Shown here: positions 53,957 to 62,866 of the stretch, in pieces
Numbering within the stretch: position 1 is the stretch's first letter
Layout of the letters: each line of letters begins with the position of its first letter
Assembly: GCF_900101105.1 (NCBI RefSeq)
Contig: NZ_FNGA01000002.1
Coordinates: 872,479 to 936,478, forward strand
Direction of reading: 5' to 3'
DNA length: 64,000 bases
Source: Maridesulfovibrio ferrireducens
GTDB taxonomy: Bacteria; Desulfobacterota; Desulfovibrionia; Desulfovibrionales; Desulfovibrionaceae
Translations under genes and position numbers: made by a program
Notes under the pieces: generated by a model
What the model was told of the DNA's origin: nothing
What the model saw: only the letters and a program-made list of their open reading frames with translations
Database searches by the model: none

Positions 53957-54007
53957 TAAAAAGAAAAAAACTGGAAAGCCCCTCTCTTTTGAGAGGCTCT
54001 TTAACAT
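53945..54007 (-). CDS. Possible 20-aa leader peptide of the attenuator
   Basis: MLKSLSKERGFPVFFFLPAR, encoded just upstream, with GGGGT before the ATG. Its last three codons (Pro-Ala-Arg) form the 5' arm of the terminator, so a ribosome near the stop would stop the hairpin forming. Three consecutive Phe codons precede. May be chance in a T-rich stretch. Confidence 0.3.
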   Translation of the reverse strand: MLKSLSKERGFPVFFFLPAR

Positions 54008-54013
54008 GAGACC

Positions 54014-54050
54014 CCTATTTAGTCGACCCGCTTATTTACCCCTAAATAGG
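54014..54050. repeat. Inverted repeat upstream of the leader
   Basis: CCTATTTAG and CTAAATAGG, 9 bp perfect with a 19-bp spacer, could be an operator or a stem in the leader RNA. Confidence 0.45.
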
Positions 54051-54106
54051 AATTAAAAACCTGTGGAAAGAGCAATAAACCTTAATAATTAAGACACATA
54101 AACTAA

Positions 54107-54141
54107 AACGGCCCGCTGGAAAATTACTCCAGCGGGCCGTT
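54107..54141 (-). terminator. Terminator of the acidic protein gene
   Basis: AACGGCCCGCTGGA-aaattac-TCCAGCGGGCCGTT with TTTT on the minus strand. Confidence 0.93.
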
Positions 54142-54168
54142 AAATTAATCTGTATTTTTTTAGCTTGT

Positions 54169-56145
54169 CTATTCTTCAAAATCGCGGGCAAGAGCCGCAA
54201 TTTCTTCACGAATAATCCGCGCAGCCTCGGCCGGAACCGATTTTTCGAGCTTTTCAGCCAGAATATCATCGATAGAGGATTTAAAGGCGTCTTCAATTTC
54301 GCCCTTAATGTCTTCTATTTTTTCAACTAAACGCGGAGCCAGATAATCTTCAATATCTTCTGTGAGACGACTCTTTATGCGATAAAATGATGTGGAATCA
54401 GGATCAAGTTCTTTTTCCAATTCCTTACGCACAAGCTCTTCCACATCAGGAGCAGTTTCAAGTTTTACTTCTACAGCTGCTATCCGCTCACCTATTTCAA
54501 CCTTAATTTCACGAAGTCCAATCTGAATCTGTTCTTCAACTCGTGCCTGTATCTCGTCAGCCGCCGTAGCTGCAATTGCAATCACAGCGGGAGAATCAGC
54601 TTTAAGCTCTTCGCTTAACTTCTGCCCGACAACAGACTCAATCTCTCCCCCTGACAATCGTTCTTCAAGCCCCTGAACGGTAGCCAACAAAGAAGAAACA
54701 GTACTTTCAAGAGCATCAATCTGAGCAACTTTTTCTTCCAGATCTATGATTCTTTCAGAAGCTTCAGAAAGCGAATTCTCAAGGTCTTCCGCACGTTTTT
54801 CCGCCAGACCTACTTTTTCCTCAAGATTAGCACCCCTGCATCCAACAGCAGTTGCTTCAATAAGACCCTTCATTTTTGCTAACTCTGAATCAAGAAACTC
54901 AACTTTATCAGTCAAGTCATCAACAGCTTCAGAACTGACAACAGCAGAAACGGGTTCATCAATTTGCATAGACTCTTCTTCATCAAGATCGGAAAAATCT
55001 ATATCAACATCTTCAAGCAATTCTCCGAGATCGATATCGTCGTCATCCAGCATAATATCGTCACCACTATCTGAATCAAGAATTTCTGCATCATCAAATG
55101 ATGTATCAAGCTCTTCATCTTCAGCAGTAAGGGATAGGTCTAAATCTGTGGTACTTTCAAGAATTGAATCGAGGTCAACATCTTCAAAATCTTCTTCGGC
55201 ATCTAATACGGTTTCAGCAACCTCAACAGTCTCGATAACTTCAACCGGTTCAGCAACATCAATAATTTCTGCTGTTTCAATCTCAACAGCTTCAACTTCA
55301 ACCGCTTCAACTTCTACTTTTTCAGCAGGTTCTACTGTTTCGACCGGTTCGTCTACGACATCAAAATCTGCGTCAAGAACATCATCGAGAGGTTCAAGTC
55401 CTTCTTCCGAAATCTCTATAATATCTTCCTCGTCCGAAAGCAGTCCTTCAATATCTTCATCTGCAAGGACATCCTCTCCCAGACCGGAAAGATCCACTCC
55501 GTCAGAGACCTCACCAAGCAAATCATCAAGTTCACCACTCTCGCCATTATCACCGGACTCTTCCAACAGTTGATCAAGGTCCGCGACATCTGTGTCGCTG
55601 TCAAACAGGTTATCAATATCCTCTTCATCATCTGCGGCAACGGTAATTTCTCCGCCCAGCTCGTCGATAACATTATCCAAGCCTTCGGGATCAATCTCAC
55701 CTTCAACGGAATCATCCGCCTCAGCCATAAGCGATTCTTCACCGAGATCAAAATTTTCTAAAAGATCATCTGTATCAGAATCCGGAGATTCTAATTCATC
55801 AACTTCCTCGACAATGTCATCGAGTTCCAGAATATCATCAAGTTCCAGAATATTTTCTTCCTCTTCTTCCACAACGTCATCAAGGATCATCAGATCTTCA
55901 TCACTGACTTCTTCGACAATATCATCGAGCACAAGAAGATCTTCATCCTCTGAATCGTCTTCATGATTAACGACAGCGGGCTCTTCAAGCTCCAGATCTT
56001 CGGAAAAAAGGTCTTCAAGTTCCTGCTCAAAACTGGCATCTACATCATGACCTCCAGAAGCATCGTCTTCAACGATTTCTTCCGCGATATCATTAAGGTC
56101 AAGAACCTCATCCTTTGCCTGCTTATCCGGTGAATCCGGGGTCAT
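54169..56145 (-). CDS. Large, extremely acidic coiled-coil protein
   Basis: A 658-aa protein with no signal peptide or TM segment. Residues ~1-420 are dominated by Asp, Glu, Leu, Ile and Val in irregular repeats (LVLDDIVEEVSDEDLMILDD; ELDDILELDDIVEEVDEL; VEAVEVEAVEIETAEI). Residues ~430-640 look like coiled coil (LEEKVGLAEKRAEDLENSLSEASERIIDLEEKVAQIDALESTVSSLL), then helical segments with RIKSRLTEDIEDYLAPRLVEKIEDIKGEIEDAF. It may act as a scaffold or charge mimic; no known family recognised. The single Cys is in VGCRGAN. It precedes a terminator and follows the cytochrome c3 gene by 68 bp. Confidence 0.75.
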   Translation of the reverse strand: MTPDSPDKQAKDEVLDLNDIAEEIVEDDASGGHDVDASFEQELEDLFSEDLELEEPAVVNHEDDSEDEDLLVLDDIVEEVSDEDLMILDDVVEEEEENILELDDILELDDIVEEVDELESPDSDTDDLLENFDLGEESLMAEADDSVEGEIDPEGLDNVIDELGGEITVAADDEEDIDNLFDSDTDVADLDQLLEESGDNGESGELDDLLGEVSDGVDLSGLGEDVLADEDIEGLLSDEEDIIEISEEGLEPLDDVLDADFDVVDEPVETVEPAEKVEVEAVEVEAVEIETAEIIDVAEPVEVIETVEVAETVLDAEEDFEDVDLDSILESTTDLDLSLTAEDEELDTSFDDAEILDSDSGDDIMLDDDDIDLGELLEDVDIDFSDLDEEESMQIDEPVSAVVSSEAVDDLTDKVEFLDSELAKMKGLIEATAVGCRGANLEEKVGLAEKRAEDLENSLSEASERIIDLEEKVAQIDALESTVSSLLATVQGLEERLSGGEIESVVGQKLSEELKADSPAVIAIAATAADEIQARVEEQIQIGLREIKVEIGERIAAVEVKLETAPDVEELVRKELEKELDPDSTSFYRIKSRLTEDIEDYLAPRLVEKIEDIKGEIEDAFKSSIDDILAEKLEKSVPAEAARIIREEIAALARDFEE

Positions 56146-56169
56146 AGCTTACCCTCTGTGAAAATTTGA

Positions 56170-56193
56170 AAAGGGGGCCCGAAAGCCCCCTTT
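56170..56193 (-). terminator. Terminator of the cytochrome c3 gene
   Basis: AAAGGGGGC-ccgaaa-GCCCCCTTT; T-rich on the minus strand. It lies between the c3 gene and the acidic protein gene. Confidence 0.85.
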
Positions 56194-56213
56194 CATTACA
56201 AAATCAAGAAGAC

Positions 56214-56615
56214 TTACTTCTTAGGATGACAAGCGCTACACTTAGTAGGTCCAGTCTTAGCTTTAGCTTTCTTCAAAGCTTTATGACAACCTACACAGCT
56301 CTGTGCAGACTTAGCATGGAAAGCAGAGTAGAAGGACTCAGGCTTTTTCTTGCCTTTCTTACTTGTGTCAACATGACAACCTTCAGTAGAACATTTCTTT
56401 ACTGCAGCAGCGCCGTCCCATGTGTGATGGCATTTTTTACAGTCAAGAGCAGCATGCCCTTTGTGAGAAAAATTAACAGGCTGTTTGGTCATCTTAGCAC
56501 CAGCAGGTGCTTTCAAAACCATGTCGCCGGGAGCGTCTACAGCGTACAAAGTTGGAAGTGCGAAAGCACATACCAATGCAGCTGTAACCATACAAATCAA
56601 TAAGGTCTTTTTCAT
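56214..56615 (-). CDS. Periplasmic tetraheme cytochrome c3
   Basis: A 133-aa protein with a Sec signal (KKTLLICMVTAALVCAFALPTLYA) and four heme sites: CKKCH, CSTEGCH (CX4CH), CVGCH and CSACH, with extra His for bis-His ligation (VNFSHKGHAALD, CHHTW, FYSAFHAKS). This is type I cytochrome c3, the periplasmic electron hub between hydrogenases or formate dehydrogenases and membrane complexes in sulfate reducers. The fourth motif is CX2CH rather than the CX4CH of classical c3. Mature part is Lys-rich, as expected for docking. AGGAAAC before the ATG. Confidence 0.93.
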   Translation of the reverse strand: MKKTLLICMVTAALVCAFALPTLYAVDAPGDMVLKAPAGAKMTKQPVNFSHKGHAALDCKKCHHTWDGAAAVKKCSTEGCHVDTSKKGKKKPESFYSAFHAKSAQSCVGCHKALKKAKAKTGPTKCSACHPKK

Positions 56616-56754
56616 CCTAAGTTTCCTCCATTAAAATAACGTTAACCTAATTACAGTCTTCATGAGGATTTAATTTAGAAAAAAAACCATGTCAAGCACA
56701 CTCAACAAAAACAATCTATTAACCGCTACTAAATTAAACACTTTTCCAGATTTA

Positions 56755-57498
56755 TCATATGTCATACTTTCCAGCATAACCACGCGGGGTTAACATTTTC
56801 CCCGAGACAGCTCTGGTAGAAGAATTACCAATAATCAGGACAGTTTGCATATCAACATCTTGCTCATTTACCGTATCAAGAGTCACTAACTGAACCCTTT
56901 GACCTTCCCTGTAAGCCTTGTTCACAATTCCCACAGGAGTTGTTCCAGACCGAAATGTCTTTATAATTCTTATAGCATCATTCAAATGCCCGGCCCTTTT
57001 CTTAGAGCGGGGATTATAAATTGCGATAACAAAGTCAGCATCAGCGGCGCATTTAAGTCTTTTTTCAATCTTATCCCAAGGGGTAAGCAGATCACTTAAA
57101 CTGACCGAAGCAAAATCGTGCATCAACGGAGCTCCGAGTAAGGCCGCCGCCGCAACAAAAGCAGGTATCCCCGGAACGACCTCAAAACAAATATCTCTGA
57201 AAAGATCGCGAACTTCAAGTAGCTCCATAACAAGGCCGGCCATGGCATAGATACCGGGATCCCCGCTACAGACCATCACAACCTTTTTGCCGGATAAAGC
57301 TTCATCCACAGCCCTGCGGCAGCGTTCAACTTCTGCCATCATACCGGTGGATAAAACCTCTTTGCCCTCAAGCAAATTCGGAGCAATCAACTTTATATAG
57401 CCAGTGTACCCTACCACAACGTCAGCCTGATGGATAGCTTCCAGTGCCTGCGGAGCCATTAAACATTCATCACCCGGCCCGAGACCCACAATTTTCAA
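56755..57498 (-). CDS. cobJ: Precorrin-3B / cobalt-precorrin-3 C17-methyltransferase
   Basis: SAM-dependent tetrapyrrole methylase that contracts the ring during cobalamin synthesis. 247 aa with KIVGLGPGDECLMAPQALEAI at the start, VVVGYTGYIKL, MVCSGDPGIYAMAG and VVPGIPAFVAAAALLGAPLMHDFASVSLSDLLTPW, IYNPRSKKR. I chose the TTG at 57498, whose TTGA overlaps the cbiG stop; the ATG at 57609 would add 37 low-complexity residues and overlap cbiG by 115 bp. Coupled translation with cbiG is likely. Confidence 0.88.
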   Translation of the reverse strand: MKIVGLGPGDECLMAPQALEAIHQADVVVGYTGYIKLIAPNLLEGKEVLSTGMMAEVERCRRAVDEALSGKKVVMVCSGDPGIYAMAGLVMELLEVRDLFRDICFEVVPGIPAFVAAAALLGAPLMHDFASVSLSDLLTPWDKIEKRLKCAADADFVIAIYNPRSKKRAGHLNDAIRIIKTFRSGTTPVGIVNKAYREGQRVQLVTLDTVNEQDVDMQTVLIIGNSSTRAVSGKMLTPRGYAGKYDI

Positions 57499-58538
57499 AT
57501 ATCCTTTACCCGAAAATCCTTCGCCAGAGCCATTGTCACCCGAGCACTTTTGTTCTTCGGAATTATCAAGTCCTGCCCCCCGGCCTGTTTCATTGCTGCC
57601 GCTTCGCATACGCTGCCAACTCCCATATGTTTCATGACCAGTCCCGAAGGAGTGGTTCCTTCAATTTTATCTAATTCATCCGCACTGAAAAAATTAATCT
57701 CAAGTCCCATGCGCTCCGCAAATTCGAGCATTCCCTCTTCATCATTTTTAGCATCAATAGTACCCATAGAAGCAATAGATTGCCCGGCAACTCCATGATC
57801 AGCCAAAACTGCCACAATAAGCCCACGGATTTCCACAGCCGGAACACCTCTGCGGCATCCAACCCCGAGCCGTAAACATTGCGGATAAATTTTCAAAACA
57901 CTTTCCGGCAAATCGTGAACCCGCCAGTCAACACAAACCCCGCAACGCAGCTCAATTAAATCAACAGCGTCCTCAACTCTATAAAAATAATCACTCAAAC
58001 CCTCTATGTCCAGAAAAGACTCAGGATCGTAGACTCCGACCTTCTCGCCATCCAGCAGGGCGGCATTAACATGCTTAATTAAACCGATATCACCGATCTC
58101 CAGTTCATTATCATAAGCAATCATATCTATTGAAGGAACTCCGGAACAATCGGTGGCAGTAGTAATCACAGCGGTAGCTCCGATCATTTCCGCAATCATA
58201 CGCGTAAGTTCATTAGCCCCGCCCAAATGTCCCGATACAAGCGAAATAGCAAACTGCCCTTTCTGATCAAGCACCACCACCGCTGGATCAATATCTTTAG
58301 ATTTCAAATGCGGTGCAATGGCACGAACAACAATGCCGGATGCGGCAATAAAAATATGTGAATCATAAAGAGAAAAAGTTTCCGCAATGAGCGGGAGAAA
58401 TTGAGTAAAAGAAATATCCCGGTCCTCTGCATAGCGCTCAAGGACATAGGAAACCGCTCCTGTATCAAGCGCAATGGAGCGCGCAAGATCCGCACCTTTG
58501 GCGGTGAGGGCGTATATGGCTGTTTTCTGGCTATTCAT
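57495..58538 (-). CDS. cbiG: Cobalt-precorrin-5A hydrolase CbiG
   Basis: Opens the delta-lactone of cobalt-precorrin-5A and releases acetaldehyde in anaerobic cobalamin synthesis. About 347 aa: an N-terminal domain with YALTAKGADLARSI, FIAASGIVVRAIAPHLKSKDIDPAVVVLDQKGQFAISLVSGHLGGANELT, and a C-terminal CbiG domain LGVGCRRGVPAVEI, SIDAKNDEEGMLEFA-like and GLVMKHMGVGSVCEAAAM. The ATG at 58538 has AGAAG upstream; another ATG is four codons earlier. Together with cobJ it shows the anaerobic (cbi) branch. Confidence 0.9.
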   Translation of the reverse strand: MNSQKTAIYALTAKGADLARSIALDTGAVSYVLERYAEDRDISFTQFLPLIAETFSLYDSHIFIAASGIVVRAIAPHLKSKDIDPAVVVLDQKGQFAISLVSGHLGGANELTRMIAEMIGATAVITTATDCSGVPSIDMIAYDNELEIGDIGLIKHVNAALLDGEKVGVYDPESFLDIEGLSDYFYRVEDAVDLIELRCGVCVDWRVHDLPESVLKIYPQCLRLGVGCRRGVPAVEIRGLIVAVLADHGVAGQSIASMGTIDAKNDEEGMLEFAERMGLEINFFSADELDKIEGTTPSGLVMKHMGVGSVCEAAAMKQAGGQDLIIPKNKSARVTMALAKDFRVKDI

Positions 58539-58560
58539 AAGACTTCTCATAATAATGTAA

Positions 58561-58592
58561 AAAAAACGGGAAGAGTCTCCCCTTCCCGTTTT
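58561..58592 (-). terminator. Terminator of hemL
   Basis: AACGGGAAG / CTTCCCGTT with T8 on the minus strand, directly after hemL. Confidence 0.88.
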
Positions 58593-58628
58593 AATGCAAT
58601 CTTTTTTATAACGTCAACGTCTTACAAA

Positions 58629-59897
58629 CTAACCTTTAAAGCTTTTAACAGCTTCTAAAGTAGCTTCGTAATCTGCTTCGCTGTGAGCGAAAGAAGTGAA
58701 TGTACATTCAAAACTTGATGGTGCGAGGTTGAACCCATTTGCGCGCATGTGGCGGTAAAATGCGGAATAAACATCTGCGTTACCGTTTTTTGCGGACTCA
58801 AAATCTGTTACCGGCTTGTCTGTGAAGAACAGGGTAAAGATTGAAGCAATGTGATTCAAATGAATGCTGAAACCATTAGCTTCAAGCGCGGCTTTAAGGT
58901 CCTGAGCAAGCTTAAGAGTACGAGCTTCAAGAGCATCATAATCCTGCTTCTGCAATGTGCGGAGAGTTGCGATTCCGGCTGCCATAGCAACAGGATTACC
59001 GGAAAGGGTTCCAGCCTGATAAACATCACCGCAAGGGGAAATGCGGCTCATGTACTTACGCTTGCCTCCGTATGCTCCTACAGGGAAACCGCCGCCGATG
59101 ATCTTACCTAAGGTGGTGAGATCAGCTTCGATTCCGAAACGTTTCTGCACACCGCCGGAAGCGACTCTGAATCCGGTGATAACTTCATCGAAAATCAAAA
59201 GTGCGCCGTATTCGTCACAGATATCGCGAAGTCCCTGAAGAAATCCTTCAGCAGGCAAAACGAGACCCATGTTACCGGCTACAGGCTCAACGATAATGGC
59301 TGCAATGTTTTTGCCTTCTTTTTCAAAGACAGCTTTAACTGCTGCAAGATCGTTATAAGGAGCAAGCAAAGTATCTTTTACTGTGCCTTCGGGAACACCG
59401 GGAGTTCCGGGAATGCAGAAAGTTGCCAGACCGGAGCCGGCGCTGGCGAGAAAACAATCACTGTGACCATGGTAACAACCTTCGAACTTGAGTACTTTAT
59501 CTCTGCCGGTCACACCGCGTGCGAGGCGAAGAGCACTCATGGTTGCTTCGGTGCCGGAGTTAACCATACGAACCATGTCGATAGAAGGGATCATTTTGAT
59601 GATTTCTTCTGCGAGAGTAATTTCATCGGGACAGGGAGCGCCGAAACTTGCGCCCATGTCTACGGCCTTATGAGCGGCATCTTTAATTGCCTGATAACCG
59701 TGACCGAGTATCATCGGCCCCCAACTCATTACATAGTCGATGAGTTCCTGTCCGTCGACAGACCACATGCGGCTGCCGTCAGCTTTTTCTATAAAAAGAG
59801 GTTCACAGCCGACGCTTTTGCAAGCTCTTACAGGGCTGTTAACACCGCCGGGAAGAACTTCCTGCGCATGTTTAAAAAGATCAGAAGATGAAGCCAT
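58629..59897 (-). CDS. hemL: Glutamate-1-semialdehyde 2,1-aminomutase
   Basis: PLP enzyme that makes 5-aminolevulinate, first committed step of tetrapyrroles by the C5 route. 422 aa: [80 protein letters not shown], and PLP Lys in [18 protein letters not shown] near residue 265. The ATG at 59897 has AAGGAG upstream; the GTG three codons earlier overlaps it. It lies 64 bp downstream of an AhbA/B-like gene, so heme and siroheme synthesis are clustered. Confidence 0.95.
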   Translation of the reverse strand: MASSSDLFKHAQEVLPGGVNSPVRACKSVGCEPLFIEKADGSRMWSVDGQELIDYVMSWGPMILGHGYQAIKDAAHKAVDMGASFGAPCPDEITLAEEIIKMIPSIDMVRMVNSGTEATMSALRLARGVTGRDKVLKFEGCYHGHSDCFLASAGSGLATFCIPGTPGVPEGTVKDTLLAPYNDLAAVKAVFEKEGKNIAAIIVEPVAGNMGLVLPAEGFLQGLRDICDEYGALLIFDEVITGFRVASGGVQKRFGIEADLTTLGKIIGGGFPVGAYGGKRKYMSRISPCGDVYQAGTLSGNPVAMAAGIATLRTLQKQDYDALEARTLKLAQDLKAALEANGFSIHLNHIASIFTLFFTDKPVTDFESAKNGNADVYSAFYRHMRANGFNLAPSSFECTFTSFAHSEADYEATLEAVKSFKG

Positions 59898-59961
59898 AAA
59901 AGACACTCCTTATCTGTTGAATAGTATTTATTAAATCCCCACGTTCTGAGGGATTTGAAAA

Positions 59962-60438
59962 TTAGAAATATTTCATCGAAGTCTTTTTGAGTTCTTTAAG
60001 ACTCCGCAAAATGCAATGATCAGTGATACCAGTTTCCGCCATCAGTTCTTTGACTACTTTTTTGCAGTCATCAGGACCTTTGCCGTGAATCATCGTATAC
60101 AAATTGTAAGGCCAGTCAGGATAAACAGTGCGCAAATAGCAATGGCTGATTTCCGACCTTTTAGCCATCTGCTCACCGATTTTCTCGGGGTTCTGAGACT
60201 CTTCCACACGCCACGCAACCATTGCGTTGGCTCCGTATCCTGCCTTCTGGTGCCTGAGAGTGGCACCGAAACGGCGAATTATTTTTTCATCTTTAAGACG
60301 AGTCAGCAACTCAAGAACTGTTTTTTCATCAGTTCCGGCTTTCTCAGCAATATCAGCATAGGGCGTAGCACTCTCAGAAAGGGTACTGCCAGCAAGTGCC
60401 AAAATATTCTCTTCAATCTCGGTAAATTTTATAGCCAT
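59962..60438 (-). CDS. AhbA/AhbB-like siroheme decarboxylase subunit (AsnC/Lrp fold)
   Basis: A 158-aa protein with an N-terminal winged helix (YADIAEKAGTDEKTVLELLTRLKDEKIIRRFGATL) and a C-terminal segment SHCYLRTVYPDWPYNLYTMIHGKGPDDCKKVV that matches the AhbA/AhbB (NirD/NirH) family rather than true Lrp regulators. AhbAB decarboxylates siroheme to didecarboxysiroheme in the alternative heme pathway of sulfate reducers. Which of the two it is cannot be settled by eye, and no second subunit is next to it. The ATG at 60438 has AAGGATGGG; longer frames are not supported. Same strand as hemL, 64 bp upstream. Confidence 0.82.
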   Translation of the reverse strand: MAIKFTEIEENILALAGSTLSESATPYADIAEKAGTDEKTVLELLTRLKDEKIIRRFGATLRHQKAGYGANAMVAWRVEESQNPEKIGEQMAKRSEISHCYLRTVYPDWPYNLYTMIHGKGPDDCKKVVKELMAETGITDHCILRSLKELKKTSMKYF

Positions 60439-60725
60439 ATCCCATCCTTGACTGCGGCCTGAATATTTCGGGCCGGATTCGTTTTTATAAAAATGGTGAT
60501 ACCCGCATATCACATCATCCTCAAGGGCTGAAACACAATTAATTACCATCAGCCGTTTGTACAGACAGACATCACCTTTTTTAACCTAACTTATGGACTT
60601 AAATTTCTACCAATGAGATAGTCGTATTGATAATAATTTTTTATAGGAGGTATGCTTGGAAACTTTGATATTAAGGATTTGAATTAAAAGAGATAACTCC
60701 TAACAGCATGGAGGTGACTGAAAAA

Positions 60726-61295
60726 ATGCCAGACAACCCTAAACTAAAAGGGAGTGGCGGTTTCAGTCGAAAATGGCGTTGGGGAGTTGCAACGGGACTT
60801 TTGGTAGCAATTGTTACGGTGCTTGCATCTGGGTTTATGATAGACACGACAAATACGGATGTATTTTGTCAAACGTGTCATGAAATGAAACCGTTCAGAG
60901 CTTCTTGGCAAAAATCTGTACACGGCGGAGAAAATCCGCAGGGCTTTGCAGCTCAGTGTGTTGATTGCCACCTGCCACACGGAAACTTTCTGGAATATCT
61001 TACAACCAAAGCAATTACCGGAACAAGTGACGTAATCCATCATATCACGTTCAACCCTTCAGAGTTCGACTGGGCCGAAAATGCCGAGAAGAACAGGTTA
61101 AAGTTCACCTACGACAGCGCTTGCAGGCATTGCCATGTTAAGCTGGAACCTAAAGGTGTCAAACCTGGGGCTCTTCTCGCCCACCGGGCTTATCTCTACG
61201 GACAGACTGATAAAAAATGTGCCAGTTGTCACCCGCATGTCGGTCACAAAGACATGATTGAAATGACCAACAAGTTCTTCGAGAAGAACTTATGA
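60726..61295 (+). CDS. NapC/NrfH-family tetraheme membrane cytochrome
   Basis: A 189-aa quinol dehydrogenase-like cytochrome: one TM helix ([19 protein letters not shown]) that anchors a periplasmic part with four heme motifs CQTCH, CVDCH, CRHCH, CASCH. It takes electrons from menaquinol and hands them to the HAO-like octaheme encoded 19 bp downstream. The ATG at 60726 has GGAGGTGA 8 bp upstream, a near-perfect ribosome site; the ATG six codons earlier overlaps it. Related pairs in Campylobacterota are called HaoC-HaoA. Confidence 0.9.
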   Translation: MPDNPKLKGSGGFSRKWRWGVATGLLVAIVTVLASGFMIDTTNTDVFCQTCHEMKPFRASWQKSVHGGENPQGFAAQCVDCHLPHGNFLEYLTTKAITGTSDVIHHITFNPSEFDWAENAEKNRLKFTYDSACRHCHVKLEPKGVKPGALLAHRAYLYGQTDKKCASCHPHVGHKDMIEMTNKFFEKNL

Positions 61296-61314
61296 TTTTA
61301 ATTGGGGGGTAATC

Positions 61315-62667
61315 ATGTTGAAGCAGATGATTAAATTAGTTGTAGCCGCGATGCTTATCGCGCTATCCGCTGCAGTCGCTTATGCTGCGGAAGCTCCTTT
61401 TCCCAACCTTGCTCCCAAAGAGCTGGTCGTTAAAAGGGGTTTTTCGGAAGATGCTACCAAATGTATCGAATGTCATGCCAAGAAAACACCCGGAATTGTG
61501 GAAGACTGGAAAACAGGCAAAATGGCCCACGCCACAGTCTCATGTTATGACTGTCACGTTGTTAAAAAAACTTCGCCCATGGCCAGTCAGTGTGAAGGAT
61601 TGAAAGGAACTAATACCTTCATTTCACCAATGGTGTCTTCCAAAACATGTTCCCGTTGTCACCCGCAAGAAGTTGATCAGTTCCTGAAAAGCGGACATGC
61701 AAAACTTGCCGGTGCTCCGGTCATCGAAAACAAAAAATTCCTCAAACTGATGTACTATTATGAAGGTGCCCAGTTTATCGGAGTGAAAGCAGACACACCT
61801 CAAAACATGGCTTCACGTGCAGCCGGTTGTCAGATGTGTCACGGAACTCAGGTTGAACTCGGACCTGACAACAAACCTATCAAAAACACATGGCCGGGCG
61901 GTGTCGGAACACGCTACCCAGACGGATCAATCGGAACCTGTACTGTCTGTCATACCAGACATAAATTCTCCATTGAAGAAGCACGTAAGCCTGAAGCTTG
62001 CGCCAGCTGTCATTTAGGACCGGACCATCCGGATATCGAAATTTATCTGGAAAGCAAGCACGGTCAACGTTATCTCACTCACGGTGAAGAATGGAGATGG
62101 GACAGTGCTCCTGACGCTTGGCAGCCGGGCGACTACGATGCTCCTACCTGCGCAGTATGTCACATGAGCGGAATCGGTGAACTGAGCACGACTCACAACA
62201 TCAATGAACGCCTCAAGTGGGACCTCATGCACAAGAAGAGCGTTATCCGTAGCGGCGAACGCGGTGACGGTGAAAAGGGCGACAAGCTGATGCGTCTAGT
62301 ATGTGCTAACTGTCACGGAACCACTCACACCAATGTTCAACGCCAGACCCTTGATGATGCTGTAGAACTCTACAACACATATTGGGACGGAGCGACTAAG
62401 ATGCAGAAGGAACTTGCTGAAAAGAATCTCCTTCTTATTGATGAACCTTGGGATGACGGCTTCCAGGAGCTGATGTATTACCTCTGGCACCATTGCGGCA
62501 GACGCGCCCGTCAGGGTTCAGCTATGAATGGGCCTGACTATGCACATTGGCATGGTTTCTTCCAGGTCTTCCAAGTCTACAAGGACATGCAGAAGATCTA
62601 TGACTACCGCATTAAGAACGGTAAGATTGAAGAACTGTCTCACGTAATGAGCACCGGACCTCTCTAG
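61315..62667 (+). CDS. Octaheme cytochrome of the hydroxylamine oxidoreductase family
   Basis: A 450-aa periplasmic protein with a Sec signal ([18 protein letters not shown]) and eight CXXCH motifs (CIECH, CYDCH, CSRCH, CQMCH, CTVCH, CASCH, CAVCH, CANCH). Late segments [31 protein letters not shown] resemble reductive HAO relatives (epsilon-HAO type) that reduce nitrite or hydroxylamine to ammonia. Presence of the crosslinking Tyr that marks oxidative HAO could not be judged by eye. It is preceded by its NapC/NrfH-like electron donor, which supports a reductive role. A terminator follows. Confidence 0.88.
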   Translation: MLKQMIKLVVAAMLIALSAAVAYAAEAPFPNLAPKELVVKRGFSEDATKCIECHAKKTPGIVEDWKTGKMAHATVSCYDCHVVKKTSPMASQCEGLKGTNTFISPMVSSKTCSRCHPQEVDQFLKSGHAKLAGAPVIENKKFLKLMYYYEGAQFIGVKADTPQNMASRAAGCQMCHGTQVELGPDNKPIKNTWPGGVGTRYPDGSIGTCTVCHTRHKFSIEEARKPEACASCHLGPDHPDIEIYLESKHGQRYLTHGEEWRWDSAPDAWQPGDYDAPTCAVCHMSGIGELSTTHNINERLKWDLMHKKSVIRSGERGDGEKGDKLMRLVCANCHGTTHTNVQRQTLDDAVELYNTYWDGATKMQKELAEKNLLLIDEPWDDGFQELMYYLWHHCGRRARQGSAMNGPDYAHWHGFFQVFQVYKDMQKIYDYRIKNGKIEELSHVMSTGPL

Positions 62668-62700
62668 GCCGCACACCATTTCGTCAACAATTCAAACAGA

Positions 62701-62730
62701 AGGGGCCGCACAATGTGCGGCCCCTTTTTT
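62701..62730 (+). terminator. Terminator of the HAO-like operon
   Basis: AGGGGCCGCAC-aat-GTGCGGCCCCT followed by T6. Confidence 0.93.
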
Positions 62731-62866
62731 ACGTTTATGCAGGTTGCCATAATCACTTAGTATGAGTACCTTGCCCTGAGTACGTTAATGCAAATTATAT
62801 CCGCCGAATAGATGGTCCCATTTTTTCTGCGGAATTCCCAATATGTTTTGTCTTGAAGGAGTAAAT

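Noticed and set aside
54746-55966. Long Ser-rich frames on the + strand (to 275 aa)
   Set aside because: They are the antisense of the acidic Asp/Glu-rich protein; Ser-rich composition is an artefact of GAx codons read backwards.
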